DNA of 64,000 bases, from assembly GCA_016223165.1 (NCBI GenBank), contig JACRPO010000001.1, positions 1 to 64,000 on the forward strand, given 5' to 3'. Every line of letters begins with the position of its first letter. The stretch's first letter is position 1. This DNA comes from Burkholderiales bacterium. Its GTDB lineage: Bacteria > Pseudomonadota > Gammaproteobacteria > Burkholderiales > Burkholderiaceae_C. The position numbers and the translations under genes were made by a program. Below the pieces are notes generated by a model that searched no databases, had not been told where the DNA came from, and saw only the letters and a list, made by a program, of their open reading frames with translations. Positions 1-12,945 of this stretch are shown in pieces.

Positions 1-100
1 CCGGGTGGTCGGCTCTGCTCGTGTCCTCTTTCGGCCGCCCGGCTCGCAAGCTCGCAGGGCGCCCGAATGCCCCCTTGACCTCGCTGAGCCGACCACCCGG
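1..100. repeat. 15-bp perfect inverted repeat at the window edge
   Basis: Positions 1-15 read CCGGGTGGTCGGCTC and 86-100 are its exact reverse complement. The pair flanks the left arm of the larger inverted repeat at 17-252. The element may continue left of the window, so its true extent is unknown. Confidence 0.75.
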
Positions 101-252
101 CGTCCTCGGCGGGCACCAGGGTTGGCATGCGACGAGAGCGTGCCACCGCTGGTGCCGGATCGGGCCGATGGGGCGCCCTGCGCAGCGAGGTAAAGGGGGC
201 ATCCGGGGGCCCTGCGAGCTTGCGAGCCGGGCCGCCGGAAGAGGACACGAGC
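17..252. repeat. 70-bp near-perfect inverted repeat with 96-bp spacer
   Basis: The arms 17-86 and 183-252 are reverse complements at 65 of 70 positions by hand alignment. The spacer contains a smaller inverted pair (GGCACCAG near 112 and CTGGTGCC near 155). No credible gene lies in 1-438: reading frames there show no recognisable family and no clear ribosome binding site. The region lies downstream of the livG-like gene. It could be a palindromic repetitive element, a MITE-like remnant or a transcription-processing structure; the sequence does not decide. Confidence 0.7.
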
Positions 253-265
253 AGGCGAGCCCGGA

Positions 266-292
266 CACGAACAGTCCAGTGGACTGTTCGTG
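266..292. repeat. Perfect 12-bp stem hairpin
   Basis: CACGAACAGTCC (266-277) and GGACTGTTCGTG (281-292) are perfectly complementary with a 3-nt loop. No T tract follows on either strand, so an intrinsic terminator is not supported. It lies about 150 bp past the stop of the livG-like gene. Confidence 0.7.
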
Positions 293-303
293 CCTGGCGA
301 GCG

Positions 304-323
304 GCCGGGCGCTTGCGCCCGGC
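304..323. repeat. 8-bp stem GC hairpin
   Basis: GCCGGGCG (304-311), loop CTTG, then CGCCCGGC (316-323). It adds to the cluster of foldable sequences in 1-330. No T run follows. Confidence 0.55.
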
Positions 324-438
324 GCGGCCTGCAAGGCCAGGGTGCCCCGTCGGCCCGATCCCGCCACCGTCGGTCGAAGTCCGGCTTCCCGTCGATCGCT
401 CGCCAACCGCCGACTCAACTTCGCAGGAGCGCACATGG

Positions 439-1296
439 TCAGTGGCTCGTACCGAGGTACGCGCTGATGACCTCGGGGTTGCCGCGCACCTCGGCCGGCG
501 TGCCGTCGCCGATCTTCTTGCCGTAGTCGAGCACGACCACGCGGTCGGAGATGTCCATGACCACGCCCATGTCGTGCTCGATGAGCACGATGGTGGTGCC
601 GTACTCGTCGTTGACGTCGAGGATGAAGCGGCTCATGTCCTGCTTCTCCTCGACGTTCATGCCGGCCATCGGCTCGTCGAGCAGCAGCACCTGCGGCTGC
701 ATGGCCAAGGCGCGGCCGAGGTCGACGCGCTTTTGCAGCCCGTAGGGCAGGCGGCCGACCGGCGTCCTGCGGTAGGCCTGGATCTCGAGGAAGTCGACGA
801 TGCGCTCGACGAACTCGCGGTGCTCGGTCTCCTCGCGCTCGGCGGCCGAGGCCCAGGGGTTGCGCAGCACCTGCTGGAAGATGTTGGTCTTCATCTTCAG
901 GTTGCGCCCGCTCATGATGTTGTCGAGCACGCTCATGCCCTTGAACAGGGCCAGGCTCTGGAACGTGCGCGCGATGCCCATCTCGGCCACCTGGCGCGAA
1001 TTCATGTGGTCGAAGGTGCGGCCGCGGAAGGTGATGCGCCCCTGCTGCGGCGAGTAGACGCCGTTGATGCAGTTGAGCATGCTGCTCTTGCCGGCGCCGT
1101 TGGGGCCGATGATGGCGCGCACTTCGTGCTCGCGCACGTCGAAGCTGATGTCGGTGAGCGCCTTCACGCCGCCGAAGCTGAGCGAGATGTTCTTCACCTC
1201 GAGAATGACCTCGCCGATGCCGCGCCGGCGTGGCGCGGCCGGCACCGCGGCCGGCGTCGGCGCGGCCGCCACGGCCTCGGTGACTGCACTGCTCAT
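439..1296 (-). CDS. livG: Liv-type ABC transporter ATP-binding protein
   Basis: This 285-residue protein is the cytoplasmic ATPase subunit of a branched-chain amino acid/amide (HAAT) ABC importer, LivG class. After a 25-residue Ala/Pro-rich leader it shows Walker A GPNGAGKSS (about 64-72), a YGLQK signature variant in place of LSGGQ, and Walker B VLLLDEP followed by the LivG C-terminal region ending in AYLG. The ATG (TCAT at 1293-1296) overlaps the stop of the upstream acyl-CoA ligase, so the two are translationally coupled. No permease or binding-protein gene follows: the next 438 bases are repeat-rich and non-coding. The substrate is unknown; in related arrangements such ATPases sit with ligases for aromatic or fatty acids, which is inference here. 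Confidence 0.88.
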   Translation of the reverse strand: MSSAVTEAVAAAPTPAAVPAAPRRRGIGEVILEVKNISLSFGGVKALTDISFDVREHEVRAIIGPNGAGKSSMLNCINGVYSPQQGRITFRGRTFDHMNSRQVAEMGIARTFQSLALFKGMSVLDNIMSGRNLKMKTNIFQQVLRNPWASAAEREETEHREFVERIVDFLEIQAYRRTPVGRLPYGLQKRVDLGRALAMQPQVLLLDEPMAGMNVEEKQDMSRFILDVNDEYGTTIVLIEHDMGVVMDISDRVVVLDYGKKIGDGTPAEVRGNPEVISAYLGTSH

Positions 1297-3293
1297 GCGG
1301 CGCGCCCCGCCACGGCCGGGAAGACCTTGGCGTCGATGATCTTCAGCGTCGCGGCGACGCTGCCGCTGCGGCCGTCCTCGAACTTCACCGCCGTCTCGAT
1401 GAACTGCTCGCCCTTGCCGGCGTACATCGCGTCGACGAGCACCTGGTACTTCTCGCCGATGGCGCCGCGGCGCACCTTGCTCGTGCGCGTGAGCTCGCCG
1501 TCGTCGGCCTCGAGCTGCTTGTGCAGCACGAGGAAGCGCGTGATCTGGCTGCCGGCCAGGCGCTGGTCGCCGGCGAGGTCGGCGTTGACCTTCTCGACGC
1601 AGTCGCGCACGAGCTCGAGCACCTCGGGCTTGCCGGCGAGGTCGGTGTAGCCGGCATAGGGCAGGTTGCGCCGCTCGGCCCAGTTGCCCACCGCTTCCAT
1701 GTCGATGTTGACGAAGGCGCACACCTTCTCGCGCTTGTCGCCGAAGGCCACCGCCTCCTTGATGAAGGGGAAGAACTTGAGCTTGTTCTCCACGTACTTG
1801 GGCGCGAAGAGCGCGCCGTCGTTGGGCCCGCCGCCCGGCACGCGCAGGCGTCCCACATCCTTGGCGCGGTCGATGATCTTCAGGTGCCCGGTCGCGTCGA
1901 GGAAGCCGGCGTCGCCGGTGTGGTACCAGCCGTCGGCGGTCAGCACCTCGGCGGTGGCGGCCGGGTTCTTGTAGTACTCCTTCAGCAGCCCGGCGCTCTT
2001 GACGAGGATCTCGCCGTTGTCGGCGACCTTGATCTCGACACCCTCGATCGGCACGCCCACGGTATCGGCACGCACCTCGTGGTCGGGCTGCAGGCAGACG
2101 AACACCGCCGTCTCGGTGCTGCCGTAGAGCTGCTTCAGGTTGACGCCGATCGAGCGGTAGAACGTGAAGAGGTCGGGCCCGATCGCCTCGCCGGCGGTGT
2201 AGGCCAGGCGCACGCGGCTCATGCCCAGCGTGTTGCGCAGCGGCCCGTAGACGAAGAGGTTGCCGAGCCGGTAGGCGAGCCTGTCCATGAAGCCCACCGG
2301 TGCGGCGCCCCCGGCCTTGCCTGCGGCAAGGCGTTCATCCATCAGCGCCGGCCCGACGCGCCGTGCCACCGCCATGGCGCGCTCGTACATCCAGCGCTTC
2401 GGGCGCGAGGCGTCCTCCATGCGGATGGTCACGTTCGTCAGCAGGCCCTCGAAGACGCGCGGCGGCGCGAAGTAGTAGGTGGGCCCGATCTCCTTCAGGT
2501 CGATCGCCACCGTCGACGAGCTCTCCGGGCAGTTGACGACGTAGCCGCAATGCAGCCACTGCGCGTAGCTGAAGATGTTCTGGCCGATCCAGGCCGGCGG
2601 CAGGTAGGCCAGCACCTCCTCGCGCTCGCTCAGGCGGTCGAAGCGCGCGCCGGCGGCGGCGCGGTCGAGCAGCGTCGCGTGCGTGTGCACGACACCCTTC
2701 GGATTGCCGGTGGTGCCGCTGGTGAAGAACATCGCGGCCACGTCGTCGGGGCGCGCGGCCGCGACCTCGCGGTCGTACGCCCCCGGATGTGCCGCGTCCC
2801 AGGCCCGGCCGGCCTCGATGAGTGCATCGAGCGCGGCGAGGCCGGGCTCTTCGTAGTTGCGCAAGCCGCGCGGATCGTCGTACCAGAGGCGCTCGAGCGC
2901 CAGGCCCTTGCCGGCGAGCAGGCCGCGCACCTCGAGCATCTTGTCGACCTGCTCCTGGTCCTCGACGATGGCCAGGCGCACTTCGGCGTTGTGCATCGGG
3001 AAGACGTATTCGGTGGACGCCGCGTCCTGGTACAGCGGCACCGGCACCGCGCCCCGCGCCTGGATGGCGAGCATCGAGGCATAGAGCCGCGGCCGGTTCT
3101 CGCCGACGACGACGACATGGTCGCCGCGCTTCAGGCCCACCTCGGCCAGGCCGCAGGCGATGGCGCGCACCAGGGCGGCCAGCTGCGCCCAGGTGGTCGT
3201 CTGCCAGATGCCGAAGACCTTCTCGCGCAGCGCCGGCGCGCCGGGGCGCCCGGCGGCGTGCTCCAGCATCAGGCGCGGAAAGGTCGTTTGCAC
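1293..3293 (-). CDS. AMP-dependent acyl-CoA synthetase (long-chain type)
   Basis: A 666-residue ANL-superfamily ligase that activates a carboxylic acid to its CoA thioester through an acyl-adenylate. The P-loop-like AMP-binding motif FFTSGTTGNPKG lies at residues 189-200. A YGSTE motif and the downstream GWYHTGDAG segment mark the adenylation core. The length fits the Faa1/FadD15-like branch. The start is GTG at 3293, because the conserved N-terminal FPRLMLEHA lies upstream of the first ATG (3269). Its stop overlaps the livG-like start. It is divergent from a Crp/Fnr regulator 150 bp away. The acid is unknown; coupling to a Liv ATPase suggests uptake and CoA activation of an external acid. 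Confidence 0.88.
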   Translation of the reverse strand: MQTTFPRLMLEHAAGRPGAPALREKVFGIWQTTTWAQLAALVRAIACGLAEVGLKRGDHVVVVGENRPRLYASMLAIQARGAVPVPLYQDAASTEYVFPMHNAEVRLAIVEDQEQVDKMLEVRGLLAGKGLALERLWYDDPRGLRNYEEPGLAALDALIEAGRAWDAAHPGAYDREVAAARPDDVAAMFFTSGTTGNPKGVVHTHATLLDRAAAGARFDRLSEREEVLAYLPPAWIGQNIFSYAQWLHCGYVVNCPESSSTVAIDLKEIGPTYYFAPPRVFEGLLTNVTIRMEDASRPKRWMYERAMAVARRVGPALMDERLAAGKAGGAAPVGFMDRLAYRLGNLFVYGPLRNTLGMSRVRLAYTAGEAIGPDLFTFYRSIGVNLKQLYGSTETAVFVCLQPDHEVRADTVGVPIEGVEIKVADNGEILVKSAGLLKEYYKNPAATAEVLTADGWYHTGDAGFLDATGHLKIIDRAKDVGRLRVPGGGPNDGALFAPKYVENKLKFFPFIKEAVAFGDKREKVCAFVNIDMEAVGNWAERRNLPYAGYTDLAGKPEVLELVRDCVEKVNADLAGDQRLAGSQITRFLVLHKQLEADDGELTRTSKVRRGAIGEKYQVLVDAMYAGKGEQFIETAVKFEDGRSGSVAATLKIIDAKVFPAVAGRAA

Positions 3294-3393
3294 CGGGTAG
3301 GCTCTCGCAATGCACAGAGGACCGGCACCGCAGGCGAGGTACGCCAGGCGCTACGGGCCGGACGCGGATTGTGGAAGGCCCTTTGACGCCATG

Positions 3394-3411
3394 TTGTCGG
3401 TCTGCTGACAA
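3394..3411. promoter_or_regulatory. Candidate Crp/Fnr-type operator
   Basis: TTGTC-N8-GACAA lies between the divergent ligase and Crp/Fnr genes. The 5-8-5 dyad geometry resembles operators of the Crp/Fnr superfamily, and the adjacent gene encodes such a protein. Binding is inferred only from position and symmetry. Confidence 0.45.
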
Positions 3412-3443
3412 TCCGCGGGTTCCCACTGACAGGCATTCCCCTG

Positions 3444-4184
3444 ATGCCGCCCGCCCTGCTCCCCGCGACCGCCGCCAAGTCCGTGCTGCCTGCCCGCTCG
3501 CGCGCCGCCGAGGCGGCGGAGCTGGCCGGCATCCCGTGGCTGCCCTGCATCGCCGGCCCCGACCGCGAGCGCGTGCAGGCCGACGTGCGCGTCGTCGTCG
3601 TCGAGTCGGGCGAGCTGATCTGCCGCGTCGGCCGGCCGGTGACCTACTGGTTCGGCGTCGTCGACGGCCTGCTCAAGATGACCAACGACAGCGCCGTCGG
3701 CCTGCCCGTCACCTTCACCGGCGTGCCGCCCGGGGGCTGGTTCGGCGAGGGCACGGTGCTCAAGCGCGAGCCCTACCGCTACAACGTGCAGGCGCTCCGC
3801 CGCAGCCTCGTCGCCGGCATCCCGGCCGAGACCTTCCACTGGCTGCTCGACCACAGCATCGGCTTCAACCGCTTCGTGATGATGCAGCTGAACGAGCGGC
3901 TCGGGCAGTTCATCGCCGCGCGCGAGATCGATCGCCTCAACGACCCCGACCAGCGCGTGGCGCGCAGCCTGGCGGCGCTCTTCCATCCGGTGCTCTACCC
4001 GGGCGTCGGCGAGTTGTTGCGCATCACGCAGCTGGAGCTCGGCTACCTCGTCGGCCTGTCGCGCCAGCGCGTCAACGAGGCGCTGCATGCCTTGCAGGCG
4101 GCGCAGGTGATCCGCATCGAGTACGGCGGCGTGCGCGTGCTCGACCTCGGGCGGCTGCGCCGCTACGGCAGCGCGGTGGCCTGA
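3444..4184 (+). CDS. Crp/Fnr-family transcriptional regulator
   Basis: A 246-residue regulator with an N-terminal cyclic-nucleotide-binding-like jelly roll (roughly 45-150, including GGWFGEGTVL) and a C-terminal winged helix-turn-helix (LELGYLVGLSRQRVNEALHA, about 200-220). It has none of the N-terminal cysteine cluster of Fnr, so oxygen sensing by an Fe-S cluster is unlikely. It is divergent from the acyl-CoA ligase/livG operon and is the obvious local regulator of it. The ligand is unknown. Confidence 0.88.
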   Translation: MPPALLPATAAKSVLPARSRAAEAAELAGIPWLPCIAGPDRERVQADVRVVVVESGELICRVGRPVTYWFGVVDGLLKMTNDSAVGLPVTFTGVPPGGWFGEGTVLKREPYRYNVQALRRSLVAGIPAETFHWLLDHSIGFNRFVMMQLNERLGQFIAAREIDRLNDPDQRVARSLAALFHPVLYPGVGELLRITQLELGYLVGLSRQRVNEALHALQAAQVIRIEYGGVRVLDLGRLRRYGSAVA

Positions 4185-4199
4185 ACCGGGCCTCGCGGT

Positions 4200-5066
4200 C
4201 TACCCGCCGCGGCGGTTCGGGTCCGCCCGCTGCGGGCCCGCCCGCGCCGGCAGCGGCAGGTGCACGAGGCCGATGCTCAGCCACACCGCGACGCTGAAGT
4301 ACAGCGTCATCCACGCCACCTCGCTGCGCCAGTGCTGCCAGCTCGTCGAGACGGTCCAGCGCCCGGCGACATCGGCCAGGCCCTGCCCCAGCGCCAGGTA
4401 GGGCCGCCCCGCCGCCTCGTCGGCCAGCCAGCGGGCCCAGTACATCGGCACGTCGAACGCGAACATGTAGCCGACGTAGACGGTGCCGACGGTGGCGCAC
4501 AGGGCCAGCAAGGCGCGCGCGCGTGGCGCGCTGCGCGGCCACAGCGCCAGCATGGCCGCTGTCCACAGCGCCGCGCCGCCGCCCCACAGGGCCTCTTCGA
4601 AGACATGGCCGAGGTTGGAGGTGCTGAGCACCGAATACCAGGAGCAGGTCTCCGCCACGCCGGCCATGGGCAGCAGCAGCGCGGCGGCAAGGCGCGCGAA
4701 GCGGCTGTCGATCGAGGCGCCGGCGGCGCGCAGCAGCAGCGCGCACTGGGCGACGAAGCACAGCTCGGCCACCGTGGCGACGCTGCGGCCGACGACGACG
4801 CTGGACATCCAGGCGTCGACCATCACGACGCGCGGGATGTCGTACACCGGCCACCACGAGCGCCAGGCGCAGCCGAAGACATAGCCGGCCGAGAGCAGCA
4901 GCAACGTGCGGCGCAGCGAGAACATCCCGGGCGGCGCGCCACCGGCCCGCTTGCGCAGCAGCAGCCAGGCCGCGGCACTCGCCCAGGCCAGGACGTTGAC
5001 GAAGCTGATGGCGATGAGCAGCGCTCGCCAGCCCTCGGCGGTCTCGGTCACGCTTGCGGTGATCAT
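4200..5066 (-). CDS. Polytopic membrane protein of unknown function
   Basis: I do not recognise a named family. The 288 residues contain about seven hydrophobic segments rich in Trp and Ala, with the N-terminus in the first one, so this is an inner-membrane protein. ATG at 5066 is preferred over the in-frame GTG at 5072, because an AGGAG lies 8 nt before the ATG but only 2 nt before the GTG. It is the last gene of a minus-strand operon after ppx and the CYTH-CHAD gene, whose stop it nearly touches. That context hints at phosphate or polyphosphate physiology, without motif support. Confidence 0.72.
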   Translation of the reverse strand: MITASVTETAEGWRALLIAISFVNVLAWASAAAWLLLRKRAGGAPPGMFSLRRTLLLLSAGYVFGCAWRSWWPVYDIPRVVMVDAWMSSVVVGRSVATVAELCFVAQCALLLRAAGASIDSRFARLAAALLLPMAGVAETCSWYSVLSTSNLGHVFEEALWGGGAALWTAAMLALWPRSAPRARALLALCATVGTVYVGYMFAFDVPMYWARWLADEAAGRPYLALGQGLADVAGRWTVSTSWQHWRSEVAWMTLYFSVAVWLSIGLVHLPLPARAGPQRADPNRRGG

Positions 5067-5068
5067 GC

Positions 5069-6691
5069 TCACAGCTCCTCGCGCACGCGCCGCCAGACCC
5101 TGCCCAGCCGGCGCACGCGCTGCTCGGCGTCGGCGGCCAGCCAGCCGAGCGCGTAGGCGGCGGCGGGGGCCAGCGCCGGGGACTGCGCCGAGGACCGCGC
5201 GGCCAGGCGCGTCAGCCGCTCGGCCGCCACCTCGGCGTCGTTGAGCAGGCCGAGTTGCTGCTGCAGCGCGGCCAGGGCGCGCAGCCTGTGGCGGCCATGG
5301 CGGCCCCGGCCATCACGATGGCCGGGCTGCAGCGCCCCCAGCATCTCGGTGGCATAGCGCAGCTTCTTGGCGACGACGCGGGCATCGTGGCGCGCGCTCG
5401 CGTCCACATCCTGCAGATGCCGGCCGTCGCGCACGAGGCGCTTGCGCAGCCGCTGCAGCCGCCGCTGCGCGAAGGCCGGCAGCGATACCGGCGCGTCGCC
5501 GCCGGCCGCGGGCGCGGTGTGCTCCGCTGCCTTCCCCGCCTGCGGTGCCGAGCTCGAGAGGCCGCACACCCAGGCCATCAGCGCCAGCTGCCAGCCCTGG
5601 TGGCGCGGCGTGCGCACGGCGCGCACCGCCTGCTGCCGTGCCGCCTCGGCCGCGGCGAGCATGGCGGCGAGCAGCCCCGGCCAGCCGATCTCCAGCTCTT
5701 TCGGCCCTGTTGGCGCGGCGACGCGCGCCAGCGTCTCGTGGGCCAGCACCTCGGCATCCCGCGCCTCGCCGAGCTGCTCGGCCGACCAGCGCAGGCCGGC
5801 GAGCACCGCCGGCGGCGGCGCGGCGAACTCCTTGAACAGCCCGAGCGCGGAGCGCAGGCGCCGCAGGCCGATGCGCATCTGGTGCACGTACTCGGCGTCG
5901 GTGGATTCGATCACCCCGGCCTCGTTGCCCTGCACCTGCGCCAGGCACTCTTCGACGATGGCGCGCAGCGCGTCCGCCCAGGGCGTCGTGGGCACGAGCG
6001 GTACGGCCTTCGCGAGGCGCGGCGCGGCGGCCGGCCGCTGCGCGAGCAGGGCATAGCCGCGCTCGGCCTTGCCGCGCCGCTCCAGGCGCAGCGGCAGGCC
6101 CGACTGCAGCGCGTGCGCGAGCTCGAACAGCGCGGACTCCTCGCCGCCCAGGAGCTCGAGCTCGACCTCGCACAGCGGCAGCACATGGCCGTCGGCGCGC
6201 ACCTCGCCGAGGTCCAGGGCGAGCTCGACGAGGTCGCCCTGCGCCGACATCAGCGGCCACGTGGTGCGCCGGTAGTGCGTGCGCACGCGCGGGCCGAACA
6301 GCGGGTGCGCCGCCGCCTTGCGCACGCGCTGGGCGACATCGGCGGCGCTCGGCGGCAGCCCGTCGAGCAGGGCGGGGATGTCGAGCGCCGCGCGGCCGAG
6401 CGGCACCTCCCATTCGTCCAGTCGATGCAGCCCGCCGGGCGCACGGTCGCCGGCGCCGGGCGAGCGCAGCACCTTCAGCGTCTGCAGATGCGTCTGCGGC
6501 GCGCGGCCTCCGAGGCGGCGCAGCCGCAGCTCGAGCCCGTGGCGCCACAGGTCGAGCTCGGGGGTGTCGTGGTACTCGTTGTCGACCTGGCGCGAGCGAG
6601 GCCGGCGCTGGCGATAGTGCGCGAGCAGCGGGTGGCCGCGCAGCGCCGCCACCGCGGCCGGCTCGAGCGAGAGCTTGAGCTCGATCTCCAT
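5069..6691 (-). CDS. CYTH and CHAD domain protein (inorganic triphosphatase-like)
   Basis: A 540-residue protein. It starts with the CYTH hallmark ExExK (EIELK, residues 2-6); the CYTH tunnel domain spans about 1-200 and carries further Arg/Glu pairs. CYTH enzymes such as E. coli YgiF hydrolyse inorganic triphosphate with divalent metal. The C-terminal half (about 240-530) is a helical, His- and Arg-rich CHAD domain, including the conserved segment around VHQMRIGLRRLRSAL; this domain type binds polyphosphate. It sits 47 bp after ppx on the same strand, consistent with shared polyphosphate metabolism. Confidence 0.88.
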   Translation of the reverse strand: MEIELKLSLEPAAVAALRGHPLLAHYRQRRPRSRQVDNEYHDTPELDLWRHGLELRLRRLGGRAPQTHLQTLKVLRSPGAGDRAPGGLHRLDEWEVPLGRAALDIPALLDGLPPSAADVAQRVRKAAAHPLFGPRVRTHYRRTTWPLMSAQGDLVELALDLGEVRADGHVLPLCEVELELLGGEESALFELAHALQSGLPLRLERRGKAERGYALLAQRPAAAPRLAKAVPLVPTTPWADALRAIVEECLAQVQGNEAGVIESTDAEYVHQMRIGLRRLRSALGLFKEFAAPPPAVLAGLRWSAEQLGEARDAEVLAHETLARVAAPTGPKELEIGWPGLLAAMLAAAEAARQQAVRAVRTPRHQGWQLALMAWVCGLSSSAPQAGKAAEHTAPAAGGDAPVSLPAFAQRRLQRLRKRLVRDGRHLQDVDASARHDARVVAKKLRYATEMLGALQPGHRDGRGRHGRHRLRALAALQQQLGLLNDAEVAAERLTRLAARSSAQSPALAPAAAYALGWLAADAEQRVRRLGRVWRRVREEL

Positions 6692-6738
6692 GGCCGAGAG
6701 TGCGGCGGGTGGCGCCTGACCTGCCCTGCTGTGGATGA

Positions 6739-8235
6739 TCAGGCGACCTGGAACTCGAACCCGCGGTCGACGCGCCGCCAGTGTGCCGACTCCTCCTCGA
6801 GCAGCACGACCGAGCGCGGGTGGTTCGCGGCCCAGGTGCGTGTCACCTCGAAGCGGAAGCCGCCGTTGCGCCGCGACAGCCGCAGGCCGTCGAGGCTGGG
6901 CGCGCGCCGAGCATGGCACAGCAGCACCGCCAGGCGCAGGCACAGCAGCTGCTCGCACAGCTCGGCGTCGTCCAGCCACTGCGCCGTCTTGCGCAGGCCG
7001 CCGCGCTGGCCGAGCAGCAGCACGCCCAGCCGCTCGAGCTGGTGCAGCGCGAAGCCGGCGCCGTCGGAGTGCTCGAGGATGTAGGCGCCGTGCCGGTTGT
7101 ACTCGTCGTGCGCGACGGCGCGGCCGATCTCGTGCACCTCCGCCGCCCAGCCGAGCTTGCGCGCCAGCTGCTGCGCGGCGCGGTCGCGCCTGGGGTTGAG
7201 CTGGGCCAGGAAATGCTGCGCGACCTCGCGCACGCGCGTCGCCTGCGCGGCATCGGCGCCGAACTTCTGCTGCAGCCGCTGCACGGTGCGCTCGCGCACG
7301 TCGGGTGTGGCGACCTGGCGGTCGAGCATCTCGTAGAGCACGCCGTGGCGCAGCGCACCGCGTGCGTTGTGCATGGCCTCGAGCCCGACCAGTGTGAAGA
7401 CGGCGCGCAGCGTCGCCACGCCGCCGCCGATGACGGCGCGGCGGTCGTCCTTCAGCCCGGCCAGGCGCACGCGGTCGACGTGGCCGGCACGCACCAGCTG
7501 GTCTCGCAGCCAGTCGAGGCCTTCGGCGGTGATCACCTTGTCGCCCGCGCCCGCCTGGTCGTTGGCGCCCAGGATGTCGGCGATCGCGCCCACCGTGCCC
7601 GAGGAGCCGTAGGCCATGTCCCAGCTCTTCTCGGCCAGGAAGCCGAGCGAGTCCTCGAGCACCGCCTGCGCCGCCAGCGCGGCGGCGTCGAACGCCGCTC
7701 GCGTCAGGCGGCCGTCGGCGAAGTGGCGCATCGACAGGTTGACCGAGCCGACCGGGTACGACTCCACCTTGCGCGGCGTGTAGCCGCGGCCGAGCACGAG
7801 CTCGGTCGAGCGGCCGCCGATGTCGACGACGAGGCGCTGCTCGTCGGCCTCGGGCAGCAGGTGCGCGACGCCGCTGTAGATGAGCCGCGCCTCCTCGCGC
7901 CCCGAGATCACCTCGATCGGGAAGCCGAGCACGCGGTGCGCCGGCACCAGGAACTCGCTGCGGTTGCGCGCCTCGCGAAACGTCTGCGTGGCCACCGCAC
8001 GCACACGCGCCGGCGCGAAGCCGCGCACGCGCTCGGCAAAGCGCGCCAGGCAGTCCCAGCCGCGCTGCATGGCGGCGGGCGAGAGGCGGCCCTCGCTGTC
8101 GAGGCCGGCGCCCAGGCGCACCATCTCCTTGAGATACTCGACGCGCTCGACCTGCCCGTGCGCGACGCGGCCGATCTCGAGACGGAAGCTGTTCGAGCCG
8201 AGGTCGATGGCGGCGATCGACTGCCCGTCGGTCAC
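6739..8235 (-). CDS. ppx: Exopolyphosphatase (Ppx/GppA family)
   Basis: A 498-residue member of the ASKHA fold that removes terminal phosphate from polyphosphate (or converts pppGpp, as GppA does). The phosphate-1 motif AIDLGSNSFRLEIG lies near residues 8-21 and the phosphate-2 motif DIGGRSTE near 140. The C-terminal HD-like segment with HEIGRAVAHDEYNRHGAYIL typifies the longer Ppx. The chosen start is GTG at 8235, directly upstream of the conserved IAAIDLGSNS; no in-frame ATG lies closer. First gene of an operon with the CYTH-CHAD protein. Ppx is preferred over GppA by context and length, but the two cannot be separated from sequence alone. Confidence 0.88.
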   Translation of the reverse strand: MTDGQSIAAIDLGSNSFRLEIGRVAHGQVERVEYLKEMVRLGAGLDSEGRLSPAAMQRGWDCLARFAERVRGFAPARVRAVATQTFREARNRSEFLVPAHRVLGFPIEVISGREEARLIYSGVAHLLPEADEQRLVVDIGGRSTELVLGRGYTPRKVESYPVGSVNLSMRHFADGRLTRAAFDAAALAAQAVLEDSLGFLAEKSWDMAYGSSGTVGAIADILGANDQAGAGDKVITAEGLDWLRDQLVRAGHVDRVRLAGLKDDRRAVIGGGVATLRAVFTLVGLEAMHNARGALRHGVLYEMLDRQVATPDVRERTVQRLQQKFGADAAQATRVREVAQHFLAQLNPRRDRAAQQLARKLGWAAEVHEIGRAVAHDEYNRHGAYILEHSDGAGFALHQLERLGVLLLGQRGGLRKTAQWLDDAELCEQLLCLRLAVLLCHARRAPSLDGLRLSRRNGGFRFEVTRTWAANHPRSVVLLEEESAHWRRVDRGFEFQVA

Positions 8236-8516
8236 TCGTGGCCTCGCGCGCGCGCTGTCATGGCGTGGAGGATAGCGCGCGGGCCACCGCGCGAGCGCGG
8301 GCCGATCGGCAACGTCCGCGCCGGTCTCGCCGGTGCCCGCCACATACCGCGGCGCGAGGGCGCGCGGCGCGCTTCGAGGCCCACGCTCCTAGGGGTTGCC
8401 GGGGTCGCCGCCGAAGGCAACGATCTTCGGGCGTCAACGCGCTGACACGGACGCCGGCGAGCATGGGCTCGTTCATCGCGCCCACACGACGAAGAAGAAT
8501 CAGGAGAGTGAACCCC

Positions 8517-12879
<4,363 letters not shown>

Positions 12880-12905
12880 TCGTTCAGCGTGCCGGGTTCG
12901 GCGCT

Positions 12906-12922
12906 GGGTGCAGCGCGCACCC
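12906..12922. repeat. Small hairpin downstream of adenine deaminase
   Basis: GGGTGC-AGCGC-GCACCC forms a 6-bp stem 26 bp after the stop codon. It is followed by TACAAAC, not a T run, so it is at best a weak terminator; it also resembles common REP-like palindromes. Confidence 0.45.
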
Positions 12923-12945
12923 TACAAACAGCAGTTCCAATGAGC

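Noticed and set aside
266..292. Intrinsic terminator of the livG-like gene
   Set aside because: Good stem, but no T run on either strand and about 150 bp from the stop codon.
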